Assembly (NCBI RefSeq): GCF_000315425.1
Contig: NZ_JH992922.1
Location: 398,873-462,872, forward strand
Reading direction: 5' to 3'
DNA: 64,000 bases
DNA from: Massilia timonae CCUG 45783
Lineage (GTDB): Bacteria; Pseudomonadota; Gammaproteobacteria; Burkholderiales; Burkholderiaceae_D
Made by a program: the position numbers and the translations under genes. Below are positions 6,814 to 16,507 of the stretch, one piece after another (the stretch's first letter is position 1; each line of letters begins with the position of its first letter). Under the pieces are notes generated by a model. It was given only the letters and a program-made list of their open reading frames with translations. It was not told where the DNA came from and did not search any database.

Positions 6814-8979
6814 ATGACACTTCCACTGACCGACAACGGCAAGGGTGGCTGCGGCCCGCTCGACGATCCCGGAACCATCGTGCTGGGCGAAGGCAGCGGC
6901 TGCACATTCCTGAATAGCAAGCATCTCGACGTGATCATGCAGTTGCCGCTGCCCGGGATCGTCATCTTCGTGCATGGCGTGAACTCGGACGGCGAATGGT
7001 ATGCCCAGGCCGAGGAAGGCTTGTGCACCGGACTCAATGACCGCCTGAAGCGGTGCGACGAGCACCTGGCGTATCCAACCGTCGAAGGTGGGCAAATGCG
7101 GCCGGTGCGCTACATGGGAGAATTGACCGATGACGGCTTTCTCAACCCTGACCGCAATACCGCGAGATTCATCGAAGAAGGCGAGCACTTTTCGCCGGTG
7201 ATCCAGTTCCGCTGGGGCTACAAGGCCAGCGCCTCGGAACTGCAGCTGTTCGGCAATGCCGTCTACCTGAACGAGGATAACTACTGGGGCGGCGGACCGT
7301 TCGCGAATGGCTGCACCGCCCTGCCCGACCTGTGGAGCGCCGGCCTGTCGGACCAGCTGTTCCTGTGGCTGCACATCCAGCACATGAATCCGACCAACGA
7401 CCGCCAGGTGTATGCCTGCCCGCCCCGGCCCTACTACGTGGTGGCGGCGCTGCGGCTGGCGAAGCTGGTCGAATCGATCCGCAAGAAGCAGGCCGACGTC
7501 CCGATCACCATCGTCTGCCACAGCCAGGGCAATATGATCGGCATGGCGGCGGCCTTCCTGGGCGACCGGCTTGGATCCGTCACCGATGCCGCAGGCAAGA
7601 CCGGCCGCTGCGTGGCCGACAACTACGTGCTGTGCAATCCGCCCTACAGCCTGGTGAAAGACAACGGCGCCCAGGACTGGGTCGAGCGCAACCTGGTGGA
7701 CCCGCGTGGAAATTGCGGACGCCAGACCTCGGAGGCGCGCATCGGCACACTGCGCACGTTCTTCGAGATCGTCGGCCGGCAAAAAGGCGCGGCGCAGCCG
7801 GTCGCCACCATCGACCGGGCCATGGCCAACAAGGCGCATGGCTTCGATGCGCAATCGGACCGGGACCGGTTCGGCTTCGGCGACGCCCGTTCCACCCATG
7901 GTCGGGTCACCCTGTACTTCAACCCGCACGACCAGGTGATTTCGGCATCCACGATCCAGGGCATCGGCTGGCGCGGCCTGAGCCAGAGCGAGATCGATGC
8001 GACGCATGGCGCCGGCGTGTTCAGCCAGCGTGTGTTCGCGCAGGGATTCGACGTCGGCAAGCAGGGTAGTTACGACATGTGGAAGGACCAGCACAACAAG
8101 CCGGCCGCCGGCACCCAGGCATTCTGGTTTCCCGAGTCGCCGAAGGCACGCTATTCGCTGAGCAAGGGGCTGGAAGCGAATGCCAGCATCGTGGGCAAGG
8201 TGTTCACGATCGCGACGGCGCCGTTCATGTACATCGTGACGGCGCTGGCTGGCACGCGCATCAATGCGATGCCACCGAAGGGCTGGACGACGCCCCTGCG
8301 CGCGCCAGCCCTGCAACCCACCTTCAAACCGGCCGCGGTGCGATTCGGCGTGGCCAGCGCCACGTTCGACCAGGGCATCGACATGCCGGGAGCATACCGC
8401 GCCAGGGACCGCAAACGCGAGGCGGACGACCCCTATGCCGACGACCGCGCGGTCGAAAAGCAGCACCTTGCCTATGCCGATGGCGCGACCACGGATGCGG
8501 CGCAGGGCGATACGGCCAGCGAGGCGGCGCTGAAGTACGAACACCACGCGATGCTCAGGATGCAGGCGAAGCGCGATGGTTTATACAGGAACGAAGCCAA
8601 AGTGACCGAGGAGGACGAGCCTTCGACCGCCAGCGCGAAATACACCGCGTGGCGTAACGAGAAGATCCGCGATTCTCTGGCGAAGAGTATCGATACCCAT
8701 GCGACGGATCACTCGACGATCATGACCAATCCGGCGCACGCGCGGGGAGCGCTGGCGTATGACGTGGCGATCGGGGTTTGCCGCATTACGGAGAAGGATA
8801 TGCGCAAACTGCGCATTGCCGCCGATTGGCGTCTTATGCCTGATGAAGCAATAGATGAAGATCAGGAACTTTACGAATACTTCGCATCCGGGCTGATTGT
8901 CGACGATTCTCCTTTGGAGTGGGCATCTTCCCCTGCAAGCCCGGGGCGGATTCCGGAAAAAATCACGAACAAGAGGTGA
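6814..8979 (+). CDS. Tle3-like T6SS lipase effector (alpha/beta hydrolase, DUF3274-type)
   Basis: A 721-residue protein starting at ATG 6814, 5 bases after the vgrG stop; the frame is open further upstream but that part overlaps vgrG. Residues 45-60 hold the hydrolase strand and oxyanion turn (IVIFVHGVNSDG). The nucleophile elbow is at 234-239 (VCHSQGN) with Ser237; Cys replaces the first Gly of the usual GxSxG. A likely acid residue is the Asp in FNPHDQVIS (about residue 371). No signal peptide; a hydrophobic segment sits near 466-485. Tle3 proteins are antibacterial phospholipases carried on VgrG. Position directly after vgrG and before a DUF2875/Tla3-like gene matches the Pseudomonas aeruginosa vgrG2b-tle3-tla3 arrangement. 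The last 60 codons are visibly less GC-rich than the rest. Confidence 0.85.
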   Translation: MTLPLTDNGKGGCGPLDDPGTIVLGEGSGCTFLNSKHLDVIMQLPLPGIVIFVHGVNSDGEWYAQAEEGLCTGLNDRLKRCDEHLAYPTVEGGQMRPVRYMGELTDDGFLNPDRNTARFIEEGEHFSPVIQFRWGYKASASELQLFGNAVYLNEDNYWGGGPFANGCTALPDLWSAGLSDQLFLWLHIQHMNPTNDRQVYACPPRPYYVVAALRLAKLVESIRKKQADVPITIVCHSQGNMIGMAAAFLGDRLGSVTDAAGKTGRCVADNYVLCNPPYSLVKDNGAQDWVERNLVDPRGNCGRQTSEARIGTLRTFFEIVGRQKGAAQPVATIDRAMANKAHGFDAQSDRDRFGFGDARSTHGRVTLYFNPHDQVISASTIQGIGWRGLSQSEIDATHGAGVFSQRVFAQGFDVGKQGSYDMWKDQHNKPAAGTQAFWFPESPKARYSLSKGLEANASIVGKVFTIATAPFMYIVTALAGTRINAMPPKGWTTPLRAPALQPTFKPAAVRFGVASATFDQGIDMPGAYRARDRKREADDPYADDRAVEKQHLAYADGATTDAAQGDTASEAALKYEHHAMLRMQAKRDGLYRNEAKVTEEDEPSTASAKYTAWRNEKIRDSLAKSIDTHATDHSTIMTNPAHARGALAYDVAIGVCRITEKDMRKLRIAADWRLMPDEAIDEDQELYEYFASGLIVDDSPLEWASSPASPGRIPEKITNKR

Positions 8980-8981
8980 CT

Positions 8982-10472
8982 ATGATGTATGCAAAAAAGA
9001 TCGCCCTTTCAGCAACACGTACAACGACCAGAAAATCTGTCCTGGTGCTGCTGACATTCATTCTGGCAGCGTGGATTTCACTCATGACAACCTGGCGAAT
9101 CGAGTCGGATTCGTCGAGAGTCCTTACCGATGGAGAACTCATGATCCGCTTGGCCGTGCTACCCGCATTCATTTCTGCGTTTGTACTACTTCTGACAACC
9201 GCGTGTGCAAGACTTCCCGCCAAACCTGATGCATCTGCGGTATCGGCGGCACAGATCCAATCAGGGCCATTTCAGGCACAAGTCGTAGGACTTCAATGGA
9301 TGAACCCATTGCAGCGCAAGGACTATCCAACGGAGTGGCAATTACTCTGGACGCTAGGACTGGTCAAGCCGAATGTCGATGACGATATGGTAAAAAAGAA
9401 CCCTAAAAGGTATGGCTCTTTCCAGGTTGTCGGGTCGATCGTAAATGGTAGTGATGGCGAAGCGTCATTTAAGTTCTATTTCCATGGTTACGTTAAGACG
9501 CTGGTCTATTCTTATCGCGACAAGTATTTCAGTGATGAGAAATACTTCTACAACGCACATGCAATCAAGGATAAATCCACACGGCGCGAGCTCGCCGGAA
9601 TCCGCGTCGAGTTCGCGCTTCCGGAAGGACAGCTCGATCCTTCCGAAGAAACCATATTCATCCGAACCGCGATCAAACGAGCTTTCGACATCGGCAATCC
9701 CAATTTCCCCAATTCGTGGACCCGTGACACGCTGCCCGATGTCCGCATCACCCTGGGCGGTGCCAACGCCGGCTTCACCTCGCTGACCCAGGGCCTCGAC
9801 TATCTGCGGCAACACCCGTCGGAAACCGTGTGGGTCATGAACTGGGACGCCCCGAGTCGCCCCCTGGACGAACAAATCAATGAAAACATCGTCCTCCTCG
9901 TCCTGGCCGGTCCCGACTACAAGACCGGCCGCGCGCCCCTGGCCTGGCTGTCCTATCCGGCGCAAACCAGGGTGCTGGATGTCGCAACGGACGACGGCAC
10001 CCCGCGCCAGGTCCACGCCTGGAAAACGGCGCTGGAGCAAGCGGCACGAAACGCAGGAAAACGCCCGACCGACATCGGCTTCGTGATCCACGACGCCAAC
10101 AGCACGCACCCCCAGTCCTCCGAGCGGCTGGCGGGCCTCGCCCGCACCGTCACCGAAAACATCCCCGATTTGGATTTCATGACGCAGACCTTCAACACGT
10201 CCGCCCTGCTGGGTGAAATGCGCGCCGGGAGCGCACTGACCAATGTCGCGCTGGCCATCGGCTACGCCAATCACATCGGCAAGACGGTGCTGGTCGCAGG
10301 CACCACCGACCTCGAGCGACCGACAGCCACCGTGGTTACGCCCCCTGCCGTCGTACGCCCCATCGACGCCAATGCGCCCTGGTTCCGCGCGCGCGGTGCG
10401 AACAACGCCTTCATGACGTGGTGGGGCTTGCGCCACGATGCGCGCCCGATCATGCAAGGCTATTCGCAATAG
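8982..10472 (+). CDS. Tla3-like (DUF2875) adaptor for the Tle3 effector
   Basis: A 496-residue protein from ATG 8982, which has a strong SD (AGAGGTGA) and follows the lipase by 2 bases. Two hydrophobic segments lie at about 19-37 and 55-75, followed by a soluble region with EWQLLWTLGLV near residue 110 and a C-terminal half resembling a thiolase-like fold (NVALAIGYANHIGKTVLVAG). These traits and the location after a Tle3-like gene fit the DUF2875/Tla3 family, which hands Tle3 to VgrG. An internal ATG at 9141 has its own SD (TGGAGAA) and would start a lipoprotein-like signal ending LLTTAC. The first 230 codons are AT-richer than the remainder. An immunity role cannot be excluded, because no separate Tli3 gene is present. 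Confidence 0.7.
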   Translation: MMYAKKIALSATRTTTRKSVLVLLTFILAAWISLMTTWRIESDSSRVLTDGELMIRLAVLPAFISAFVLLLTTACARLPAKPDASAVSAAQIQSGPFQAQVVGLQWMNPLQRKDYPTEWQLLWTLGLVKPNVDDDMVKKNPKRYGSFQVVGSIVNGSDGEASFKFYFHGYVKTLVYSYRDKYFSDEKYFYNAHAIKDKSTRRELAGIRVEFALPEGQLDPSEETIFIRTAIKRAFDIGNPNFPNSWTRDTLPDVRITLGGANAGFTSLTQGLDYLRQHPSETVWVMNWDAPSRPLDEQINENIVLLVLAGPDYKTGRAPLAWLSYPAQTRVLDVATDDGTPRQVHAWKTALEQAARNAGKRPTDIGFVIHDANSTHPQSSERLAGLARTVTENIPDLDFMTQTFNTSALLGEMRAGSALTNVALAIGYANHIGKTVLVAGTTDLERPTATVVTPPAVVRPIDANAPWFRARGANNAFMTWWGLRHDARPIMQGYSQ

Positions 10473-10493
10473 CCGCGAGCAGGAGTCATCGCC

Positions 10494-10757
10494 ATGCGCA
10501 AGGTCATCCGCCTGAACGACCCCACCACCCACGGCGGGAGAGTGGTCGCGGCAGCATCGAAGACGACGGTCATGGGCGTCAGGGTCGCACGCAAGGGCGA
10601 CCGCTGCTTCTGCCCGATTCAGGGCCACCAGAACTGCGTCATCGCCGAGGGCGACCCGAAGGTCACGATCGACGGCGTTCCAGTGGCCTTCGAAGGACAC
10701 GCCACCAGTTGTGGCGCGAAATTGATTTCCACGGCGCCGAAAAGCGGCCGTGGTTGA
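10494..10757 (+). CDS. PAAR-domain T6SS spike-tip protein
   Basis: An 87-residue stand-alone PAAR protein. Typical elements are RLNDPTTHGG at 6-15, two conserved repeats (VARKGDRCFCP and IAEGDPKVTIDGVPVA) and the terminal GHATSCGA; His and Cys residues in these positions bind the tip zinc. It caps the VgrG trimer. It is the fourth gene of the vgrG module, 21 bases after the adaptor gene, and ends 6 bases before the convergent DUF971 gene. Confidence 0.9.
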   Translation: MRKVIRLNDPTTHGGRVVAAASKTTVMGVRVARKGDRCFCPIQGHQNCVIAEGDPKVTIDGVPVAFEGHATSCGAKLISTAPKSGRG

Positions 10758-10763
10758 TTCAGC

Positions 10764-11204
10764 TTACTTGCAGCCGCAGCTGCCCGACCCGCAACCGCCG
10801 CCGCCCGACTTCGCCGGCGCCGAACCCGGCAGAATGGTGCCCGGCGCGCGGCCGGTTTCTTCGTCGAAGCCCGCGGCCTGCAGGCGCGCCACGTACTGCT
10901 TCCACAGCGACTCCTGGCTGCGACCCAGCTCGTACAGGTAGTCCCAGCTGAAGATGCCGGTGTCGTGGCCGTCCGAGAAGGTCGGCTTGATCGCGTAGTT
11001 GCCGACCTGCTCGACGTCGGCGATGCCGACTTCGCGCTTGCCGACCTGCAGCACTTCCTGGCCCGGGCCATGGCCCTTCACTTCGGCCGACGGCGAGTAC
11101 ACGCGCATCAGTTCAAATGGAATCGAATAGGCGCTGCCGTCGTCGTAGGCGACGTCGAGCACGCGCGATTTCTGGTGGACGGTGAGTTCGGTTGGATTAG
11201 GCAT
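10764..11204 (-). CDS. DUF971 / gamma-butyrobetaine hydroxylase-like N-terminal domain protein
   Basis: A 146-residue protein read from ATG 11204 (start of MPNPTELTVHQ), preceded by AGAGAAAAG; the frame continues upstream but without family similarity. The fold-defining segment is the GBBH-like domain at about 10-115 (SRVLDVAYDDG, IPFELMRVYSPSAEV, VGNYAIKPTFSDGHDTGIFSWDYL). The C-terminus is a Gly/Cys tail (GGGGCGSGSCGCK), common in proteobacterial members and possibly metal-binding. The biochemical role is unknown; the domain is linked to Fe-S or dioxygenase-type proteins. It follows the HIT gene on the minus strand with a 14-base gap, so the two are probably cotranscribed. Confidence 0.85.
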   Translation of the reverse strand: MPNPTELTVHQKSRVLDVAYDDGSAYSIPFELMRVYSPSAEVKGHGPGQEVLQVGKREVGIADVEQVGNYAIKPTFSDGHDTGIFSWDYLYELGRSQESLWKQYVARLQAAGFDEETGRAPGTILPGSAPAKSGGGGCGSGSCGCK

Positions 11205-11218
11205 GAATCTTTTCTCTG

Positions 11219-11644
11219 TCAGTTGAAACGGCGCGCGATGGCGGCGCCCAGTTGTCCGGCCAGCGCGCGGCGCGCGGCCAGGGTGTCGGCTTCGGTCTCG
11301 CGCACGGCCTGGGCCCATACGGGCGCCGGGAAATGCGCGTCGTCCGCATAGCGCGGAATGATATGCCAGTGCAGGTGCGGCACCACATTGCCCAGGCTGG
11401 CCACATTGACCTTCAGCGGCTGCATGACTTCGCGCACCGCTTCCTCGACCAGGAACACGGCCTCGTTCACCAGCAGCCGGTCGTCACGCGACAGATCGCT
11501 CATCTCGCGCACGTGGTCGTGCCAGATCACGCGGCAAAAGCCGGGGTAGTTGGCGTCGTCGACGACGATGACGCTGAACTTGTCGCCGCGCCATACGGTC
11601 GGCACGGACAGCTCGCACAGCTCGCAGCCAGCTTCCCGCGTCAT
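11219..11644 (-). CDS. HIT-family nucleotide-binding hydrolase
   Basis: A 141-residue HIT protein with the signature HLHWHII at 90-96 (His90, His92, His94) and the upstream CELC pair (Cys7, Cys10) that resembles a zinc site. Members hydrolyse dinucleoside polyphosphates or AMP conjugates. Its ATG overlaps the stop of the upstream dehydrogenase gene by 4 bases (11641-11644), so translation is probably coupled. Confidence 0.92.
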   Translation of the reverse strand: MTREAGCELCELSVPTVWRGDKFSVIVVDDANYPGFCRVIWHDHVREMSDLSRDDRLLVNEAVFLVEEAVREVMQPLKVNVASLGNVVPHLHWHIIPRYADDAHFPAPVWAQAVRETEADTLAARRALAGQLGAAIARRFN

Positions 11645-14600
11645 ACCAGCACCCTTTCGATGCCGCCGTTATTGGCGCGCGCCACGTACTCCGGCAGCCA
11701 GTTCTCGCCCAGCAGGTGCTTCGCGATCTCGACCACGATGTAGTCGGCAGTGGTGCCCGAATCGTCGTTGTAACGGCTCAAACCCTGCAGGCAGGACGGG
11801 CAGCTGGTCAGGATCTTGACGTCGCCCGTGAAGCCGTCCGCGCGCAGCTTGTCCGCGCCCTTGACCATCTCGACTTCCTTGCGCGAGCGCACCTGGGTCG
11901 AGATGTCGGGACGGGTCACCGCAAAGGTGCCCGACTCGCCGCAGCAGCGGTCGTTCTTCTCGATCCTGACGTTGTCGACCGTCGAGACCAGCGCGTTGAC
12001 CGTCTTCATCGAATCCTGCAGCTTCATCGGCGTGTGGCAGGGGTCGTGGTACATGTAGCGGGTGCCGTTCACGCCCTCGAGCTTGACGCCCTTCTCCAGC
12101 AGGTATTCATGGATGTCCATGATGCGGCAGCCGGGGAAGATCTTCTCGAATTCATAGGTCGCGAGCTGGTCGTAGCAGGTGCCGCACGAGACCAGCACGG
12201 TCTTGATGTCGAGGTAGTTCAGCGTGTTGGCCATGCGGTGGAACAGCACGCGGTTATCCGTCATCATCTTGTCGGCCTTGTCGTACTGGCCGGCGCCGCG
12301 CTGCGGATAGCCGCAGCACAGATAGCCCGGCGGCAGCACGGTCTGTACGCCGACTTCCCACAGCATCGCTTGCGTGGCCAGGCCGACCTGCGAGAACAGG
12401 CGCTCGGAGCCGCAGCCCGGGAAGTAGAACACGGCTTCGGTGTCGGCCGTGGTCTTCTTGGGGTTGCGAATGATCGGGACGATCTTGTCGTCCTCGATGT
12501 CGAGCAGCGCGCGCGCCGTCTTCTTCGGCAGGTTGCCCGGCATCTTCTTGTTGACGAAGTGGATCACCTGCTCGCGCACCGGCGGCTTGCCCGTGGTCGG
12601 CGGCGGCGATGCCGTCTGCGGCTTGGCCAGGCCTTTCAACAGGCGGTTGCCCATGCGCTGGGCCTTGAAGCCCAGGTCGACCATCGCCTTGCGCGTGGCG
12701 TTGATGGTGGTCGGATCGGTCGCGTTCAGGAAGAACATGGCCGCGCGGTTGGCCGGCTTGAAGCTGCGCTTGTCCATCTTGCGCAGCAGGTTACGCATAT
12801 TCATCGACACGTCGCCGAAGTCGATGTTGACCGGACAGGGCGTGACGCACTTGTGGCACACGGTGCAGTGATCGGACACGTCCTCGAACTCTTCCCAGTG
12901 GCGCAGCGAGACGCCGCGGCGGGTCTGTTCCTCGTACAGGAAGGCTTCGATCAGCGCCGACGTGGCGAGGATCTTGTCGCGCGGCGAATACAGCAGGTTC
13001 GCCTGCGGCACGTGGGTGGTGCACACGGGTTTGCACTTGCCGCAGCGCAGGCAGTCCTTGATGCTGTTGGCGATTTCGCCGATATCGCTCTGCTGCATGA
13101 TCAGCGATTCGTGGCCCATCAGGCCGAACGACGGCGTGTAGGCGTTGCGCAGGTCGGCGTGGGCGCCTTCGAGGTTGAGCAGCTTGCCCTTGTTGAAGCG
13201 GCCTTCCGGATCGACGCGCACCTTGTAGTCGCGGAAGTCCTGGATCTCGGAATCAAGCAAAAATTCCAGCTTGGTGATGCCGATGCCGTGCTCGCCCGAG
13301 ATCACGCCGTCCAGCGAACGCGCCAGCTTCATGATGCGCTCGACCGCTTTGTGCGCGTCCTGCAGCATGGCGTAGTCGTCCGAGTTCACCGGCAGGTTGG
13401 TGTGGACGTTGCCGTCGCCCGCGTGCATGTGCAGGGCGACGAACACGCGCGAGCGCAGCACGCGCTTGTGGATCGCGACCGCTTCGTCGAGGATGCACTG
13501 GTAGGCGGCGCCGTTGAAGATCTGGCGCAGCGGCGCGCGCAGCTCGGCCTTCCACGACACGCGCACGGTATGGTCCTGCACCGCGTCGAACAGGCGCGCA
13601 TCGGGCTGGATCGCCAGGCGCTGCGTGATCGCTTCGTTTAGGTGGTCGAGGCCCAGGCTCTGCAGTTGCTCGCGCACTTCACCCAGCGGCGCATCGAGGT
13701 TGGCCAGGATGAAGGTCCAGCGCTTGTCGACCAGGTCGACCAGGGCGCGCGCCTGCAGCGGGCGGTCGCCCATGATCTCGTCGCGGTCGACCCCGTCGCC
13801 GCTGGCGTCGTCGCTCTTGGCCAGCGGCAGGTGGTCGCTCGCCAGGTAGGCGCGCAGCTGGTCCACCAGCTGCAGCTTGTTCTTGATCGACAGCTCGACG
13901 TTGATGCGCTCGATGCCGTCGGTGTACTCGCCCATCCGGTTCAGGGGAATGACCACGTCTTCATTGATCTTGAAGGCGTTGGTGTGGCGCGCGATGGCCG
14001 CGGTGCGGGCGCGGTCGAGCCAGAACTTCTTGCGCGCCTCGGGGCTGACGGCGACGAAGCCCTCGCCCACGCGGGTGTTCGCCAGGCGCACCACTTCGGA
14101 GGCGGCGACCGCCACCGCGTTCTCGTCGTCGCCGACGATGTCGCCGAACAGCGCCATCTTGGGCAGCACGCCGCGCTTGGACTTGGTGGCGTAGCCGACC
14201 GCGCGCAGGTAGCGCTCGTCCAGGTGCTCGAGGCCCGCCAGGCGCAGCGTGGCAAACGCCGGGTCGCCGTTCTTCGGCAGGCTGTCCAGGTAATCCTTGA
14301 TCTCGACGATCGACGGGATCGCGTCGCGCGCCTGGCCGAAGAATTCCAGCGCCACCGTGCGGGTGAACTTGGGCATCTTGTGCAGGATCCAGCGGCTCGA
14401 GGTGATCAGGCCGTCGGTGCCCTCTTTCTGGATGCCCGGCAGGCCGGCCAGGAATTTATCGGTGACGTCCTTGCCCAGGCCTTCCTTGCGGAAGCGCCTG
14501 CCCTCGATGGTCAGGGTCTCGGTGCGGAACGGCTGGCCTTTCGGGGCGCCCTTGAGCGACGGGTGCGTCCATTCGAGCAGGAACTCGGCCGTCGGCGCGT

Positions 14601-15651
14601 CGTGGATCTTGCCCAGGTTGTGGTTGATGCGGGTGACATCGAGCCAGTCGCCATTCGGGTCGACCATGCGCCACGAGGCCAGGTTGTCGAGCGCCGTGCC
14701 CCACAACACGGCCTTCTTGCCGCCCGCGTTCATCGCGATATTGCCGCCCACGCAGGACGCGTGGGCCGAGGTCGGGTCGACCGCGAACACGAAGCCGGCC
14801 TTCTCGGCCGCCTGCGAGACGCGCTGCGTGACGACGCCGGCATAGGTGTGGATGGTCGCGTACTCGCGGTTCAGGCCCGGCATGGTCGTCATCTCGACCT
14901 CGCCGATGCCGATCAGCTTTTCGGTGTTGATCACGGCCGACATCGGCGTGAGCGGGATCGCGCCGCCGGTGTAGCCGGTGCCGCCGCCGCGCGGGATGAT
15001 CGTCAATCCGAGCTCGATGCAGCCCTTGACCAGGCCGGCCATTTCGTCCTCGCTGTCGGGCAGCAGGACCAGGAAGGGATACTCGACGCGCCAGTCGGTG
15101 GCGTCGGTCACGTGCGAGGTGCGGTGCATGCCGTCGAAGCGGATGTTGCGCTTGTCGGTGTAGGCGCCCAGCACCTTGGTGGCGCGCTTGCGCAGGTCGT
15201 AGGTCTCGGCGAATTCGCGGCCGAAGTCGTCCACGGCGCGGCGCGCGGCGGCCAGCAGTTGTTCGACGGCGGCGCTGCGGGTGGCGACCATCTCCGGATC
15301 CCCGCCGTCCAGCGCATCGACCGTGGTGCGGCGCTTGTCGATCTCGGCCAGGCGGTGGTGCAGCGCTTCGATCAGCTTGGCCCGGCGCTTCGGGTTGTCG
15401 AGCATGTCGTCCTGCAGGTAGGGATTGCGGCGCACCACCCAGATATCGCCCAGCACCTCGTACAGCATGCGTGCCGAACGGCCGGTCTGGCGCGCGCCGC
15501 GCAGGCTGTCGAGCAGCTCCCACGATGACTCACCGAGCAGGCGGATCACGATTTCGCGGTCCGAGAACGAAGTGTAGTTATAAGGGATCTCGCGCAGGCG
15601 CGCGGGTGCGTTGTCGGCAAGCAGGGTATGGATGTGTGCGGGGGCGTTCAT
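11641..15651 (-). CDS. Large FAD-linked dehydrogenase fused to Fe-S/CCG oxidoreductase (DUF3683)
   Basis: A 1336-residue protein. Order: N-terminal DUF3683 region (about 1-175); FAD-binding type 4 domain (about 185-370, with [18 protein letters not shown]); FAD-oxidase C-terminal region with [16 protein letters not shown] (about 735-750); two 4Fe-4S motifs, [11 protein letters not shown] (about 895) and [12 protein letters not shown] (about 965); and two CCG domains ([10 protein letters not shown] and YHDPCHTP...RCCGESG, about 1125-1265). This is a GlcD/Dld-type oxidase joined to a GlpC-type electron-transfer unit, so it likely oxidises a 2-hydroxy acid such as D-lactate and passes electrons to the quinone pool. 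The substrate is not shown by the sequence. HIT and DUF971 genes follow on the same strand. Confidence 0.9.
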   Translation of the reverse strand: MNAPAHIHTLLADNAPARLREIPYNYTSFSDREIVIRLLGESSWELLDSLRGARQTGRSARMLYEVLGDIWVVRRNPYLQDDMLDNPKRRAKLIEALHHRLAEIDKRRTTVDALDGGDPEMVATRSAAVEQLLAAARRAVDDFGREFAETYDLRKRATKVLGAYTDKRNIRFDGMHRTSHVTDATDWRVEYPFLVLLPDSEDEMAGLVKGCIELGLTIIPRGGGTGYTGGAIPLTPMSAVINTEKLIGIGEVEMTTMPGLNREYATIHTYAGVVTQRVSQAAEKAGFVFAVDPTSAHASCVGGNIAMNAGGKKAVLWGTALDNLASWRMVDPNGDWLDVTRINHNLGKIHDAPTAEFLLEWTHPSLKGAPKGQPFRTETLTIEGRRFRKEGLGKDVTDKFLAGLPGIQKEGTDGLITSSRWILHKMPKFTRTVALEFFGQARDAIPSIVEIKDYLDSLPKNGDPAFATLRLAGLEHLDERYLRAVGYATKSKRGVLPKMALFGDIVGDDENAVAVAASEVVRLANTRVGEGFVAVSPEARKKFWLDRARTAAIARHTNAFKINEDVVIPLNRMGEYTDGIERINVELSIKNKLQLVDQLRAYLASDHLPLAKSDDASGDGVDRDEIMGDRPLQARALVDLVDKRWTFILANLDAPLGEVREQLQSLGLDHLNEAITQRLAIQPDARLFDAVQDHTVRVSWKAELRAPLRQIFNGAAYQCILDEAVAIHKRVLRSRVFVALHMHAGDGNVHTNLPVNSDDYAMLQDAHKAVERIMKLARSLDGVISGEHGIGITKLEFLLDSEIQDFRDYKVRVDPEGRFNKGKLLNLEGAHADLRNAYTPSFGLMGHESLIMQQSDIGEIANSIKDCLRCGKCKPVCTTHVPQANLLYSPRDKILATSALIEAFLYEEQTRRGVSLRHWEEFEDVSDHCTVCHKCVTPCPVNIDFGDVSMNMRNLLRKMDKRSFKPANRAAMFFLNATDPTTINATRKAMVDLGFKAQRMGNRLLKGLAKPQTASPPPTTGKPPVREQVIHFVNKKMPGNLPKKTARALLDIEDDKIVPIIRNPKKTTADTEAVFYFPGCGSERLFSQVGLATQAMLWEVGVQTVLPPGYLCCGYPQRGAGQYDKADKMMTDNRVLFHRMANTLNYLDIKTVLVSCGTCYDQLATYEFEKIFPGCRIMDIHEYLLEKGVKLEGVNGTRYMYHDPCHTPMKLQDSMKTVNALVSTVDNVRIEKNDRCCGESGTFAVTRPDISTQVRSRKEVEMVKGADKLRADGFTGDVKILTSCPSCLQGLSRYNDDSGTTADYIVVEIAKHLLGENWLPEYVARANNGGIERVLV

Positions 15652-15849
15652 GAATTCTGGTCGACGATCGGACAGGCCCGAAGGACGTTCATTCTAGCTT
15701 ATTGCGATGCACCACGCTCGGCTAATGCCCGGGCCGCCATTCTGCGGCGCGAAACAAAATGTCTATACTATTTTGAAAGTGCAAACTTTATTTGCCTGCA
15801 AGGCTTCTGATGCAACGTTTATGAGCCAGCGCGACCCGAACGGCATATG

Positions 15850-16443
15850 TCATCCGGCGTTGTTTGACGTCTGCGGCAATTCCGCGCTCGCCTCGAACGC
15901 CTCGCCCAGCTCGAAGAAATGCCCGCCCGCGACGTAGTGGATGCTCTTCGGCCCGCCTTCGGTCGTGACCCAGTGGCCGTCGCGGAACACGGCCGGATCG
16001 GCCCAGGCGGCGACCACCTGGCCGAGGAACAGGTCATAGGTTTCCTGGATGTGCGGTTCGGGCAGCAGGCGGCATTCGAGCCAGGCCAGGCAACCGTCCA
16101 GCAGCGGCGCGCCGACCTGCTCGCCGGTCCAATGGCCGGCGCCGAAGGCGGCGAACTTGTCGACTTCGCGGCCCGTGGTCGAGCCGACCTGCAGGGTCAG
16201 CTGCGCCAGTTCGCGCGACGGCACCATCAGGGCGAATTCGCCGGACGCCTCGATCATCCGGCGCGTGAGCGTGCTCTTGTCGAGCACCACCGCCACCTTG
16301 GGCGGATCGAAGTCGAGCGGCATCGACCAGGCGGCGGCCATCACGTTGATCGCTTCGCCATGCCGGCTCGATACGAGCACGGTCGGGCCGTGGTTCATCA
16401 GGCGATACGCTTTGTCGAGGGGAACGGGAAGGCGGTCGGTCAT
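15850..16443 (-). CDS. Flavin reductase-like domain protein
   Basis: A 197-residue protein with the FMN-binding split-barrel pattern of flavin reductases (GPTVLVSSRHGEAINVMAAAW, about 18-38; VAVVLDKSTLTRRMI; SGEFALMVPS). It probably reduces or binds FMN. I chose ATG 16443 (MTDRLPVPL) because AGGA lies 7 bases upstream and it matches family length; an in-frame ATG at 16476 would add 11 residues. It is the last of a minus-strand run of YqaA, DUF1272 and this gene with short gaps. Confidence 0.85.
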   Translation of the reverse strand: MTDRLPVPLDKAYRLMNHGPTVLVSSRHGEAINVMAAAWSMPLDFDPPKVAVVLDKSTLTRRMIEASGEFALMVPSRELAQLTLQVGSTTGREVDKFAAFGAGHWTGEQVGAPLLDGCLAWLECRLLPEPHIQETYDLFLGQVVAAWADPAVFRDGHWVTTEGGPKSIHYVAGGHFFELGEAFEASAELPQTSNNAG

Positions 16444-16507
16444 GCGCGAATCCTGGGGCTGCGTCGAAACATCCATTATGAACCGCCCCTTGCGAACGTG
16501 CAGGACG

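Noticed and set aside
6763..8547. 594-codon minus-strand open frame opposite the Tle3-like gene
   Set aside because: Antisense to a gene with clear hydrolase motifs; composition typical of GC-driven shadow frames.
11716..15528. Two long plus-strand open frames opposite the FAD/Fe-S dehydrogenase
   Set aside because: The minus-strand protein has complete FAD, 4Fe-4S and CCG motifs; the opposite frames show none.
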